A stretch of DNA of 5,758 bases from Planctomycetaceae bacterium (GTDB lineage Bacteria; Planctomycetota; Planctomycetia; Pirellulales; Thermoguttaceae): contig JAISBG010000867.1 of the NCBI GenBank assembly GCA_031266315.1, positions 1 to 5,758 of the forward strand, read 5' to 3'. Under the pieces are notes generated by a model that saw only the letters and a list, made by a program, of their open reading frames with translations, ran no database searches and was not told the DNA's origin. Of the stretch, positions 1 to 5,525 are shown in pieces (positions within the stretch are counted from its first letter, which is position 1; each line of letters starts with the position of its first letter). The translations under genes and the position numbers were made by a program.

Positions 1-147
1 ATCGGAAAGCGGTTGTCCTTCGCTCAAAATTGTTAGCGTACACGGAACGAGTTTCGGCATGTCTGCCGGTCGCGAACTGTTGTTGGTACAACCGGAAAAC
101 ATAATCGCAACAACCGAAATGATCAAGAGTAAAAATTTATTTTTCAT
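1..147 (-). CDS. Small lipoprotein, N-terminal part (runs off left edge)
   Basis: A minus-strand frame opens with ATG at 147 and stays open for 49 codons to the window edge, so the C-terminus is missing. The protein starts MKNKFLLLIISVVAIMFSGC: a two-lysine n-region, a hydrophobic stretch and a lipobox FSGC with the lipidated cysteine at residue 20. After it come a polar tether (TNNSSRPADMPKL) and the start of a beta-rich region (VPCTLTILSEGQPLSD). This is the usual look of small planctomycete lipoproteins with a transthyretin or carboxypeptidase-regulatory-like fold, which are often encoded just after DUF1559 genes; that fold is inferred, since only its first strand is visible. It lies 28 bases downstream of the DUF1559 stop on the same strand, so co-transcription is likely. 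No clear Shine-Dalgarno site precedes the ATG; the spacer is AT-rich. Its job is unknown, and anchoring in the envelope is the only role the sequence supports. Confidence 0.75.
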   Translation of the reverse strand, partial: MKNKFLLLIISVVAIMFSGCTNNSSRPADMPKLVPCTLTILSEGQPLSD

Positions 148-175
148 AGTTATTGTTGTAATAATTAATTGTTTA

Positions 176-1258
176 TTATTGTTCAAGTGAAACATTTTCG
201 CCGCCGTCAATGGAACCGACAGCACCCCAAACACCGTAAGGACTTGTTCCGGTTTGAACCGGAGGATTGCTGAAATTTCCGCAATCAATTCCGTCTTGAA
301 CAAAATGAACGCTGCCGTCAAGAAAACCGGTATTGACTCCGCCGGAATGATAACTTGATGCGGACATCAAAGCAAAACCATCACTCTCCCATGCATTGGG
401 AGTACAACTCGGTGAATTGGGCGGAAGAACCGTACAAAAACCGGAATAAATAAGGTGTCCGGCATCAATTCTTACGCCTCGTAAGGAATAAGGAGTTACA
501 GTTGATTTGAAGAAATTCGGATTCGCCGGATCACGTTTATTGAAACAATTATCTCTGGGATTATCGTGAATAGTTCCTCCGCTGTTAGCGGCAACTCCTC
601 CGCGAATCGCATTATCGTTAATATCTTTGGGTGTTGCCGATTCACTAATTGCAACAGTATTTGATGTACCATCGTTGACGGCTCCGAGTTCTTTCCATTT
701 AAACGGCGAAAACGGAGCACGGTTTGTTGCCGCATCATATTCTGCCACTCCCGGTTCACTCCAAGGCGGAGAATAATTATTCCTCCTTACGGTATCGGCT
801 GCACTGTACATAATGTTACAACGTGAAACCGGATTGGTTCCGGCAGTACCGATGTCATAACATTGACCGAAATACGGATCAGAGGAGCAACAAAATGTTT
901 TGAACGTAACATTGTCCATTGCCGGAGACGCGGCAATGGAAACCGGTGAAAAAGTTGATAAACCGTAAACGGTTGTATCATACGCCGCCTGTTGTTCCAT
1001 AAATGGAAACAGGACAAAATTCATTGATCCGTAGATATAACCCGGATTCAATGGCATCTGATAACGAGTTGCCGGAAGTGATTTGAGTGTATCGTGATAG
1101 TTATGAAGTCCTATCAGATACTGTTTCATGTGGTTGGTACACTGCATTCGCCTTGCGGCTTGAACGGCTTGTAACAATAATGCGATCAATACTCCAATAA
1201 TCGCAATGACCACGAGAAGTTCAACTAGTGTAAATCCGCGAAAAACTCGAATCTTCAT
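176..1258 (-). CDS. DUF1559 family protein with type IV prepilin-like N-terminus
   Basis: A 360-residue protein with a class III (prepilin) signal: MKIRVFRG then [21 protein letters not shown]. Prepilin peptidase would cut after Gly8, leaving Phe9 as the new N-terminus and Glu13 as the conserved Glu5 of the mature protein. The hydrophobic helix spans about residues 9-33. It is followed by the DUF1559 marker region [11 protein letters not shown] and [12 protein letters not shown]. The C-terminal marks are present too: H304, GGVN 306-309, FLDGSVHF 312-319 and [11 protein letters not shown] from 339. The length is normal for the family. These proteins are hugely expanded in Planctomycetes; they are thought to be exported, pseudopilin-like surface proteins, but their role is not settled. 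Two oddities lie at the helix end: Gln replaces the usual Pro of LLLPAVQAA, and the common AREAARR stretch is shortened to ARR. The start is fixed by AAAGGAG seven bases upstream. The gene has a long structured leader and is followed by a small lipoprotein gene. Confidence 0.93.
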   Translation of the reverse strand: MKIRVFRGFTLVELLVVIAIIGVLIALLLQAVQAARRMQCTNHMKQYLIGLHNYHDTLKSLPATRYQMPLNPGYIYGSMNFVLFPFMEQQAAYDTTVYGLSTFSPVSIAASPAMDNVTFKTFCCSSDPYFGQCYDIGTAGTNPVSRCNIMYSAADTVRRNNYSPPWSEPGVAEYDAATNRAPFSPFKWKELGAVNDGTSNTVAISESATPKDINDNAIRGGVAANSGGTIHDNPRDNCFNKRDPANPNFFKSTVTPYSLRGVRIDAGHLIYSGFCTVLPPNSPSCTPNAWESDGFALMSASSYHSGGVNTGFLDGSVHFVQDGIDCGNFSNPPVQTGTSPYGVWGAVGSIDGGENVSLEQ

Positions 1259-1265
1259 GATTTTT

Positions 1266-1272
1266 CTCCTTT
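1266..1272 (-). promoter_or_regulatory. Ribosome binding site of the DUF1559 gene
   Basis: Read on the minus strand, AAAGGAG lies seven bases before the ATG at 1258. It is the clearest Shine-Dalgarno match on the minus strand and supports this start codon. Confidence 0.8.
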
Positions 1273-1291
1273 AAATAAGAGAGTTAAAATT

Positions 1292-1317
1292 AACAGATTA
1301 CGTACATATAATCTGTT
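1292..1317 (-). other. 9-bp hairpin just upstream of the DUF1559 ribosome binding site
   Basis: AACAGATTA (1292-1300) and TAATCTGTT (1309-1317) pair perfectly around an 8-base loop. On the minus strand, which carries the gene, the stem is followed by AATTTTAAC, a poor U-tract, and lies about 20 bases ahead of the Shine-Dalgarno site. On the plus strand the same stem is followed by TTTTTT (1316-1321), so it would look more like a terminator for an antisense transcript. It may be a weak attenuator of the leader, a barrier to antisense transcription, or the 3' end of a separate small RNA. I cannot choose between these from sequence alone. Confidence 0.5.
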
Positions 1318-1704
1318 TTTTCACAAAATAGGAAAACGTAACGCCGAGAAACAGCAACAGAATATCGCTCTTAGACAGGAGCGACACGCCACTAAAAATA
1401 GGCTCCTTCCCACCGGCAAAAGTGGTACATTACATGTTAAAATGTAACGCTGAAATACACCCACGGATTGGTACGCGACGCTCCCTTTTCGGGAGCCACG
1501 TAACTCTACCAACCCACGGTAATTTTCTACCCGGTAAATCCGGTTGCCTGTAGAAAAATGCCTAATCGCCGAAACGATTTTAGTGTTCGTTGACGTACTC
1601 GATTTTTTAACACCCGAATAAAAATTCGGGCGATTTATCTTTCAAAACGGAAAATTGATCTCCAAATGTTTAATTGAAAATTAAAAGACGTAAAAATAGC
1701 AATA
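1318..1704 (-). ncRNA. Long structured leader or non-coding RNA upstream of the DUF1559 gene
   Basis: From the predicted start of transcription near 1704 to the DUF1559 ATG there are about 445 bases with no credible reading frame. Perfect or near-perfect hairpins are packed along it: CCCGAAT/ATTCGGG (1613-1630, 4-base loop); TTTTCTAC/GTAGAAAA with inner CCGG/CCGG (1523-1557); TTGGTACG...CGTA...TACCAA enclosing GCTCCC/GGGAGC (1468-1512); TTACAT/ATGTAA (1430-1447); TCGCTC/GAGCGA (1365-1384). CCCACGG occurs as a direct repeat at 1460-1466 and 1513-1519, flanking the central hairpin. Several GGAGC/GCTCC copies allow rival pairings, such as AGGAGC (1377-1382) with GCTCCT (1402-1407) against the 1365-1384 stem. 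This is what a cis-regulatory leader can look like, but a free small RNA is equally possible. I saw no consensus of cobalamin, SAM, glycine or c-di-GMP riboswitches, nor of RNase P, tmRNA or SRP RNA. Confidence 0.5.
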
Positions 1705-1710
1705 TTTCGT

Positions 1711-1739
1711 ACTATATACCTAAAGCGAAAACATGTCAA
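1711..1739 (-). promoter_or_regulatory. Near-consensus sigma-70 promoter facing the DUF1559 gene
   Basis: On the minus strand a perfect -35 box TTGACA (1739-1734) is separated by exactly 17 bases from TATAGT (1716-1711), five of six matches to TATAAT. Transcription would start near 1704 and run leftwards through the structured leader into the DUF1559 gene. It is by far the best promoter match I found in the window and suggests strong, housekeeping-type expression, perhaps held in check by the leader downstream. Confidence 0.75.
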
Positions 1740-2237
1740 TGGGAGAGTAAACAAAATTAGACGGAATTTTGGTATTTTTTTAAAAATTTTGGAATTTTTT
1801 TTTCGTTTATGCCCAAAAATCTAAAAAAATCGTAATTATTCAGCAAAATTTTCATTAAAAGTAGGCAATCAATAAGGTGGGCAACCTTTTGCTATTTGCT
1901 AAAAGGTCGCCTACCATGTTTAACATTTTAAAGTAAATCATCTGTGTGCTAAAAAAGTGACAATTACCTTCTTCGTTGATTGTATTGATTATGCGGATTG
2001 TGTTCTTTGTAACGGTGAAAATTTTGTTGAAATTTCTACGAAATCGGAAAATTTAACGCAGTTTCACTTATCATAACCTATGGTGTGTTAGTAAAAGCGC
2101 GCAAAATGCGGTGTTTCCACTTTGAACGAGAGCGGGAGCAAATTTGCGGATCATCGTAACGAAAAACCGAATCGCTTAATGCGCGAAACGAAAAGTTTTA
2201 CTGGTTACAGTACGGAAAAGAACCGGCAATATTGACA
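1740..2237. other. Gene-free spacer between divergent units
   Basis: No reading frame with a plausible ribosome site or protein-like composition is present on either strand. The part from about 1740 to 1860 is extremely AT-rich with long A and T runs, typical of DNA upstream of a strong promoter. A 40-base palindrome sits at 1876-1915. The rest, 1920-2237, must carry the promoter and leader of the DUF11 gene, but I found only a poor candidate (GTGACA at 1957-1962 with TTGTAT 17 bases on), too weak to call. Confidence 0.5.
1876..1915. repeat. 40-base palindrome (15-position stem)
   Basis: The arm at 1876-1890 (GGTGGGCAACCTTTT) pairs with 1901-1915 (AAAAGGTCGCCTACC) over 15 positions with one G-T pair and one mismatch, around a 10-base loop. 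A further copy of the arm start, GTAGGC at 1861-1866, matches GCCTAC at 1909-1914 and could pair instead. There is no run of T after either side, so it is not a standard terminator. A REP-like or small non-autonomous mobile palindrome, or a hairpin in the DUF11 leader, would fit. Confidence 0.6.
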
Positions 2238-4349
2238 ATGACCATTTATCCAACCAATCGGATTTTGATTTGGAGCCTGCTTTTAGCGGGTTTTGGATTC
2301 GTCTGCGCGGTTGGCTGCCAGTCATTGCCGCGAAGCGGTTTTGACCCGAAGGGGGAACGGTTGTTTGAATCTTGTCCGTTGGGAAGGATTTTACCGTCGA
2401 ATTGTGATTTATTGGGTCGCCGAAAAGAGCCGCAGGTTTCGACAATTCCTTTAACCGCAACACCGGTTCCGTTGCCGGTTAATTCCGGCGCAACAGTTTT
2501 CCCCGGCACAACATCTGTAACACCAACGAATCAGTTACCCGGTCAATTCGGTGCGGTGCAATCGAGAACAGTTTCCGGTGTTGCCGGAATCCCGCAGTAT
2601 GGTTCCACCGCCACACCAATAAATCCGGCAGCACGGGGAATCAATACGGCAATTATTGCGTCGCCGGATGCTGTCCCCAAACCTGTTTTTGAAGAAACCG
2701 GCGGTTACGCATTGCCGACAGTTCCTATTGAAGGACCGGCAATTTTAATGACTCCGCGTGAACAGATTGCGCCTATTGGCAGTGAAGTTGTTTTGATTTC
2801 CAGTTATCTTGGCAGTCGGGATCGTTTGATTACGAACGAAAAAATCGAATGGACACTCGAAGGAGTTGGGGCAATTCAAAAATTTGACGGCGGTTCCGTT
2901 TGCGATCCGTTGCATTTTGATTTTGTTCGTGCTAAAAAAATCACTGACCGCTATGTTGTTACGAAGACAAGCCAGTTATACCAAACTCTTGATCGGGGAA
3001 CACCGGAAACAAAAGATGATCTTCATTTGCTCAAAGGTCAAACATGGATTTCCGTTAATTCAATGCGTGAAGGAACAACACATGTAACAACATTTGCTCC
3101 TTCGTTGAAAGATTGGTCGAAGCGGAGTGATGTTGGGATTATCCATTGGGTTGATGCGCAATGGGTATTGCCACGTCTTTCGATTGCTCCGGTTGGGGAC
3201 AGCCGGATATTGACAACAACCGTGTTACGGCAAACGAATGGTCAGCCGCGAAGCGGTTGGATAGTTCGTTACGAAATTCTGAATGGTCCTCCAGCAGGAT
3301 TGGGACAATCGTCTGTGCAAATTGAAGAAAAAGAAACGGATATGTCCGGTCAAGCGTCAGTAATTCTTTCTCCGCGTGAAAGCCGTGCCGGAACCAACAC
3401 AATTTCCGTACAAATTATTCGTCCGGCGGGTGTTGACGGTTCGGATCGTCGTGTTACGGTTGGAAGTGAAACGATTCGGCAAACATGGTCGGGTAACGCC
3501 GGTATTCGAATTGTGTTGTCCGGTCCGGGACAGGAAAAAGTGATCAAACGCGGTGATGATATTCCGTACACAATTACGTTGACGAATACAACATCGCATC
3601 TTGGAAAAGGCGTTGTCGTGTTTGAAGTTCCGCCGTTGGCATCGTTTACGGGCAGTCAGCCGACACCGACACGAACAGAAAATTCTTCTGTGCTTTGGAA
3701 TGTCGAGGTTCAACCCAAAGCAACCGCAACAATTCAATGTACACTCCGTGCCGGAACGATTGGAAGTATTTATCCTGTTGCAACATTTTATCCTCAAGGG
3801 ATTTCGCCGGAAACTCGGTCGCCGATTAACGGAACATCGGTTCCGTTACCGCCGGTTGATCCTTCGACGGTTACACCGACATTGCCCGGTTCTTCGACAC
3901 CGCCCGGAGCCGGATTATTTGGAACAAGACAATCACCACCTCCAGACGGCGCAACAACTTATCATCGAGGAACTCAATCCGGTGTGAACCTGAAAATCGA
4001 ACCGTCTCCAAAAAACAAGATCGAAGTTGGAAAACCGTTGGAGTTTTCTTTTATTGTTGAAAATAACAGTTCGTCGGAAATCAGAAATGCGCGGTTACAA
4101 ATAGAAATTCCGCCGGAATACCGAAATTACGTAACCAAAGGAGCCGCTTTTCCTTCGGAAGACGGTACGGCATATTATAGTCTTCAGAAAGATTTTGTGT
4201 ACATTGATGTTACATCTATTCCGGTTAACGGAAAAGCTTATGTCAGCACGGAATTTCCTAATCTTACCGCGAAAGGTTACAGAATTGTCGGAACGCTTTT
4301 CGTCAATAACCAAAAATTCGACCAGATAATACAAACAATCAAACCATAA
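2238..4349 (+). CDS. Large lipoprotein with DUF11-type repeats (planctomycete envelope protein)
   Basis: A 703-residue protein. Starting at ATG 2238 it has a lipoprotein signal: MTIYPTNRI, a hydrophobic stretch, then CAVGC with the lipidated cysteine at residue 27. In-frame TTG at 2232 would add two residues; neither start has a good Shine-Dalgarno site, so ATG is preferred. After a Pro/Thr-rich tether to about residue 160 comes an Ig-like region (PREQIAPIGSEVVLISSYLG, then KIEWTLEG) ending near GIIHWVDAQWVLP at about 310. A second beta domain (about 320-400) carries ILTTTVLRQTNGQPRSGW and GTNTISVQIIRPAG, like Big-1 or carboxypeptidase-regulatory folds. DUF11-like repeats lie at about 422-535 and 584-700, separated by a Pro/Ser/Thr linker. 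This order is shared with planctomycete proteins annotated as DUF11 or conserved-repeat domain proteins. An exported, membrane-anchored structural role is inferred; no catalytic motif is visible. It is single-gene as far as seen, with no frameshift. Confidence 0.88.
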   Translation: MTIYPTNRILIWSLLLAGFGFVCAVGCQSLPRSGFDPKGERLFESCPLGRILPSNCDLLGRRKEPQVSTIPLTATPVPLPVNSGATVFPGTTSVTPTNQLPGQFGAVQSRTVSGVAGIPQYGSTATPINPAARGINTAIIASPDAVPKPVFEETGGYALPTVPIEGPAILMTPREQIAPIGSEVVLISSYLGSRDRLITNEKIEWTLEGVGAIQKFDGGSVCDPLHFDFVRAKKITDRYVVTKTSQLYQTLDRGTPETKDDLHLLKGQTWISVNSMREGTTHVTTFAPSLKDWSKRSDVGIIHWVDAQWVLPRLSIAPVGDSRILTTTVLRQTNGQPRSGWIVRYEILNGPPAGLGQSSVQIEEKETDMSGQASVILSPRESRAGTNTISVQIIRPAGVDGSDRRVTVGSETIRQTWSGNAGIRIVLSGPGQEKVIKRGDDIPYTITLTNTTSHLGKGVVVFEVPPLASFTGSQPTPTRTENSSVLWNVEVQPKATATIQCTLRAGTIGSIYPVATFYPQGISPETRSPINGTSVPLPPVDPSTVTPTLPGSSTPPGAGLFGTRQSPPPDGATTYHRGTQSGVNLKIEPSPKNKIEVGKPLEFSFIVENNSSSEIRNARLQIEIPPEYRNYVTKGAAFPSEDGTAYYSLQKDFVYIDVTSIPVNGKAYVSTEFPNLTAKGYRIVGTLFVNNQKFDQIIQTIKP

Positions 4350-4551
4350 CAATTATTCCCGCTGTCTGTTTTGTTTTTTAATTATTCGCAACATTTCAAT
4401 GAAATCTTTTCTGATTCTGCCGTATTGTGTTTTCCATAAAAAAGGATAACATTATAAAAGTTCCGATTACTATGTGGTAATTGGAAATAACAATAAACCA
4501 TTGGGGAATTATGTAAATTAAATTTAAAGCGTTATAAAATAATTGGTTAAG
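4350..4551. other. AT-rich spacer after the DUF11 gene
   Basis: No gene is seen. There is no clear hairpin terminator after the DUF11 stop; a T-rich run (4368-4379) is flanked by the direct repeat AATTATTC (4351-4358 and 4380-4387) but has no stem. A 16-codon frame at 4399-4449 has no ribosome site and is not called. The right part leads to a possible -10 element before the structured RNA. Confidence 0.4.
4533..4540 (+). promoter_or_regulatory. Possible -10 element of the structured RNA
   Basis: TATAAAAT lies 12 or more bases ahead of the first paired base of the RNA at 4560, about right for a transcript starting near 4546-4552. No good -35 box is found 16-18 bases upstream, so the call rests on the -10 box and the placing alone. 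Confidence 0.3.
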
Positions 4552-4696
4552 TAGGAATCACTCAGCTCAAATTACCAGATTTTGAATCCACGAGTGGCTT
4601 ACGTGCTGCGTCCGAGAAATCGGGCGTGGTCGTAGTCGTTGTGGATAGCCCCTGGTAAGGCTGAGTTGACGACAATGCGACTCACGCCCCTTTTTA
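4552..4696 (+). ncRNA. Structured RNA with terminator-like 3' end, upstream of the DUF4190-type gene
   Basis: A rod-shaped fold is built from nested perfect stems: ACTCAGCT/GGCTGAGT (4560-4567 with 4659-4666, last pair T-G), TTACCAG/CTGGTAA (4572-4578 with 4652-4658), ATCCAC/GTGGAT (4586-4591 with 4641-4646), TTACG/CGTAG (4599-4603 with 4631-4635), and an apical 7-bp stem CGTCCGA/TCGGGCG closed by a GAAA tetraloop (4609-4626). A GNRA-capped tip with progressively nested stems is strong evidence for a real RNA on this strand. The region ends in CACGCCCC-TTTTT. It is more GC-rich than the DNA on either side, and no frame crosses it. It could be a free small RNA of about 145 bases or a leader controlling the gene at 4802. 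It is shorter than most 6S RNAs and lacks SRP, tmRNA and RNase P signatures. Confidence 0.65.
4622..4695 (+). terminator. Candidate terminator with alternative pairing
   Basis: GGGCGTG (4622-4628) is perfectly complementary to CACGCCC (4683-4689). The stem continues with AGTCG (4634-4638) to CGACT (4678-4682) and TTGT (4639-4642) to ACAA (4672-4675), and is followed by C and TTTTT (4691-4695). The pairing is bulged and spans a long loop, so it is unusual for an intrinsic terminator. It would break the GAAA-capped hairpin and the two stems below it. Confidence 0.45.
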
Positions 4697-4790
4697 TGCG
4701 CTGAACAAAAATAAAATTCAATATTTGTGTTTATATTACAATTTAGTAATGCCTCAATTCGGTCATTGTAACTTTCATTTTTTTTCTGTT

Positions 4791-4795
4791 AGGAG
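4791..4795 (+). promoter_or_regulatory. Ribosome binding site of the DUF4190-type gene
   Basis: AGGAG lies six bases before the ATG at 4802, a clear Shine-Dalgarno site that fixes the start of this short gene. Confidence 0.8.
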
Positions 4796-4801
4796 AATTT
4801 T

Positions 4802-5026
4802 ATGGGATCACTCGTTTTGGGTATTTTGGGATTATTTGGTTGGATCCTTCCGATTATCGGTTTACCGATGACAATTGTTGGGCTTACACTGGGAATTAAA
4901 GGATTGTCAGGTACAGATCGCGGCATTTCTATTGCCGGAATTGTCCTTAACATTATCGGCTTGGTTCTCACAATTATCAATGCAGCAATTGGTGCTTATC
5001 TGGGTGCCACCGGGCAACTGTTTTAG
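4802..5026 (+). CDS. Small two-helix membrane protein, DUF4190-like
   Basis: A 74-residue, very hydrophobic protein. Two membrane helices, about residues 4-31 and 42-68, are joined by a short polar turn KGLSGTDRG. The glycine-spaced pattern (LVLGILGLFGWILPIIGLP, GLTLGIKGL, then RGISIAGIVLNIIGLV) is that of DUF4190 and similar small bacterial membrane proteins, which have no known function. No signal peptide, catalytic residue or metal site is seen; only one or two charged residues lie outside the turn. The strong AGGAG six bases upstream shows it is a genuine gene despite its size. It lies about 105 bases after the structured RNA's T-run, with no gene between, so read-through of that RNA may control it. 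A weak AT-rich start region around 4732-4737 (TATATT) could serve as its own promoter. Family assignment is fairly firm, function is unknown. Confidence 0.83.
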   Translation: MGSLVLGILGLFGWILPIIGLPMTIVGLTLGIKGLSGTDRGISIAGIVLNIIGLVLTIINAAIGAYLGATGQLF

Positions 5027-5095
5027 ATGTACTATGAAACAGAAATTAAAATGTGAAGGTTATCAATTAATTAATTAAAATGGTAACCGTTTACG

Positions 5096-5140
5096 AGGGA
5101 TTGTTTTTTTGAGCAACGATTTACAATCAAAACAATCCCT
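5096..5140. repeat. 12-bp perfect inverted repeat
   Basis: AGGGATTGTTTT (5096-5107) is the exact complement of AAAACAATCCCT (5129-5140), with a 21-base loop that starts with more T. The T-run lies inside the arm and loop and no T-run follows the stem, so a normal terminator is unlikely on either strand. It may be a hairpin at the end of the DUF4190-type transcript that protects the RNA, or a remnant of a small palindromic element. Confidence 0.6.
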
Positions 5141-5190
5141 TCAACAAATGGATCGTTATTCCAATCTGATATTTTTAAATTAATGCATTG

Positions 5191-5255
5191 TTTTCAAAAA
5201 TCTATTGCAATACATCAATACGCCTCAATATTCGATTGTACAAGTTTTTTGAAAA
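5191..5255. repeat. 10-bp perfect inverted repeat with 45-base spacer
   Basis: TTTTCAAAAA (5191-5200) is the exact complement of TTTTTGAAAA (5246-5255). The arms are low in complexity, so chance in AT-rich DNA cannot be excluded, but it sits in a row with three other inverted repeats. Confidence 0.35.
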
Positions 5256-5262
5256 TAAAACC

Positions 5263-5277
5263 GCATAATCGTTATGC
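5263..5277. repeat. Short palindrome GCATAA-TCG-TTATGC
   Basis: Six perfect base pairs around a 3-base centre. It could be a hairpin or a protein-binding dyad; nothing in the sequence decides which. Confidence 0.35.
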
Positions 5278-5288
5278 TTTATGTTATC

Positions 5289-5307
5289 GGACTATTCAGT
5301 ATAGTCC
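5289..5307. repeat. Short palindrome GGACTAT-TCAGT-ATAGTCC
   Basis: Seven perfect base pairs around a 5-base loop. It is one of the more GC-containing stems in this AT-rich stretch. It lies 220 bases before the next gene, so operator or RNA hairpin are both possible. Confidence 0.4.
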
Positions 5308-5419
5308 ATATAATCGGTTGGTTTGTTAATAATTGTGTTTTTTCAATGTAAAAAAGGAATGTTTTCGTAGTTTTTTGCTGATTATACAAAGTACAATAAA
5401 ATGTTAGGAAATATTAGAT

Positions 5420-5449
5420 TTGTTAAGATACGTTGTTAAGTACTATCAT
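5420..5449 (+). promoter_or_regulatory. Possible promoter of the partial gene at 5526
   Basis: TTGTTA (5420-5425) and TATCAT (5444-5449) are 18 bases apart, a fair sigma-70 match about 75 bases ahead of the ATG. A second TTGTTAAG copy (5433-5440) repeats the first at a 13-base shift and could bind a regulator. AT-rich DNA gives many such matches, so confidence is low. Confidence 0.3.
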
Positions 5450-5525
5450 AATAAAGGTACTTTGGTAAAAATGATTGAAGGTTGGTCTGTACAATTTCGT
5501 AAACTATTTACTTTTTGGTGAAATC

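Larger units (their letters stand above)
5027..5525. other. AT-rich, gene-free stretch with serial inverted repeats
   Basis: About 500 bases without a credible gene of normal size. It holds four separate inverted repeats between 5096 and 5307 (listed separately), a doubled TTGTTAAG at 5420-5427 and 5433-5440, and a possible promoter before the partial gene at 5526. A 16-residue frame at 5471-5521 ends four bases before that gene's ATG. No clear terminator follows the DUF4190-type gene; GGTTA/TAACC at 5058-5088 is too weak. Confidence 0.45.

Noticed and set aside
1321..1512. Minus-strand 63-residue Cys-rich frame within the DUF1559 leader
   Set aside because: It needs a TTG start, has no ribosome site, an implausible composition and overlaps the hairpin cluster; better explained as non-coding.
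2232..2237. TTGACA as a -35 box
   Set aside because: It overlaps the start codon of the DUF11 gene and no -10 box follows at 16-18 bases; likely chance.
3357..3797. Minus-strand 146-residue open frame inside the DUF11 gene
   Set aside because: Fully opposite a well-supported gene, with Arg/Cys/Asn-rich composition typical of a mirror frame; no ribosome site.
3601..3987. Plus-strand 128-residue frame inside the DUF11 gene
   Set aside because: Out-of-frame shadow of the real coding region, rich in Arg and His, without family similarity or ribosome site.
4351..4387. Terminator of the DUF11 gene
   Set aside because: A T-rich run is present but no stem precedes it; the flanking AATTATTC copies are direct, not inverted.
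4399..4449. 16-residue plus-strand frame starting MKSFLILP
   Set aside because: No Shine-Dalgarno site and too short to stand out from chance in this spacer.
4560..4666. 6S RNA, SRP RNA or a tRNA
   Set aside because: The rod of about 107 bases is short for 6S; the SRP tip (GGAA loop with AGCA) is missing; the arms do not form a cloverleaf or a T-loop. 6S-like cannot be excluded without a covariance search.
4672..4690. Integron attC-like or attachment site
   Set aside because: No paired GTTRRRY/RYYYAAC core sites and no integrase in the window.
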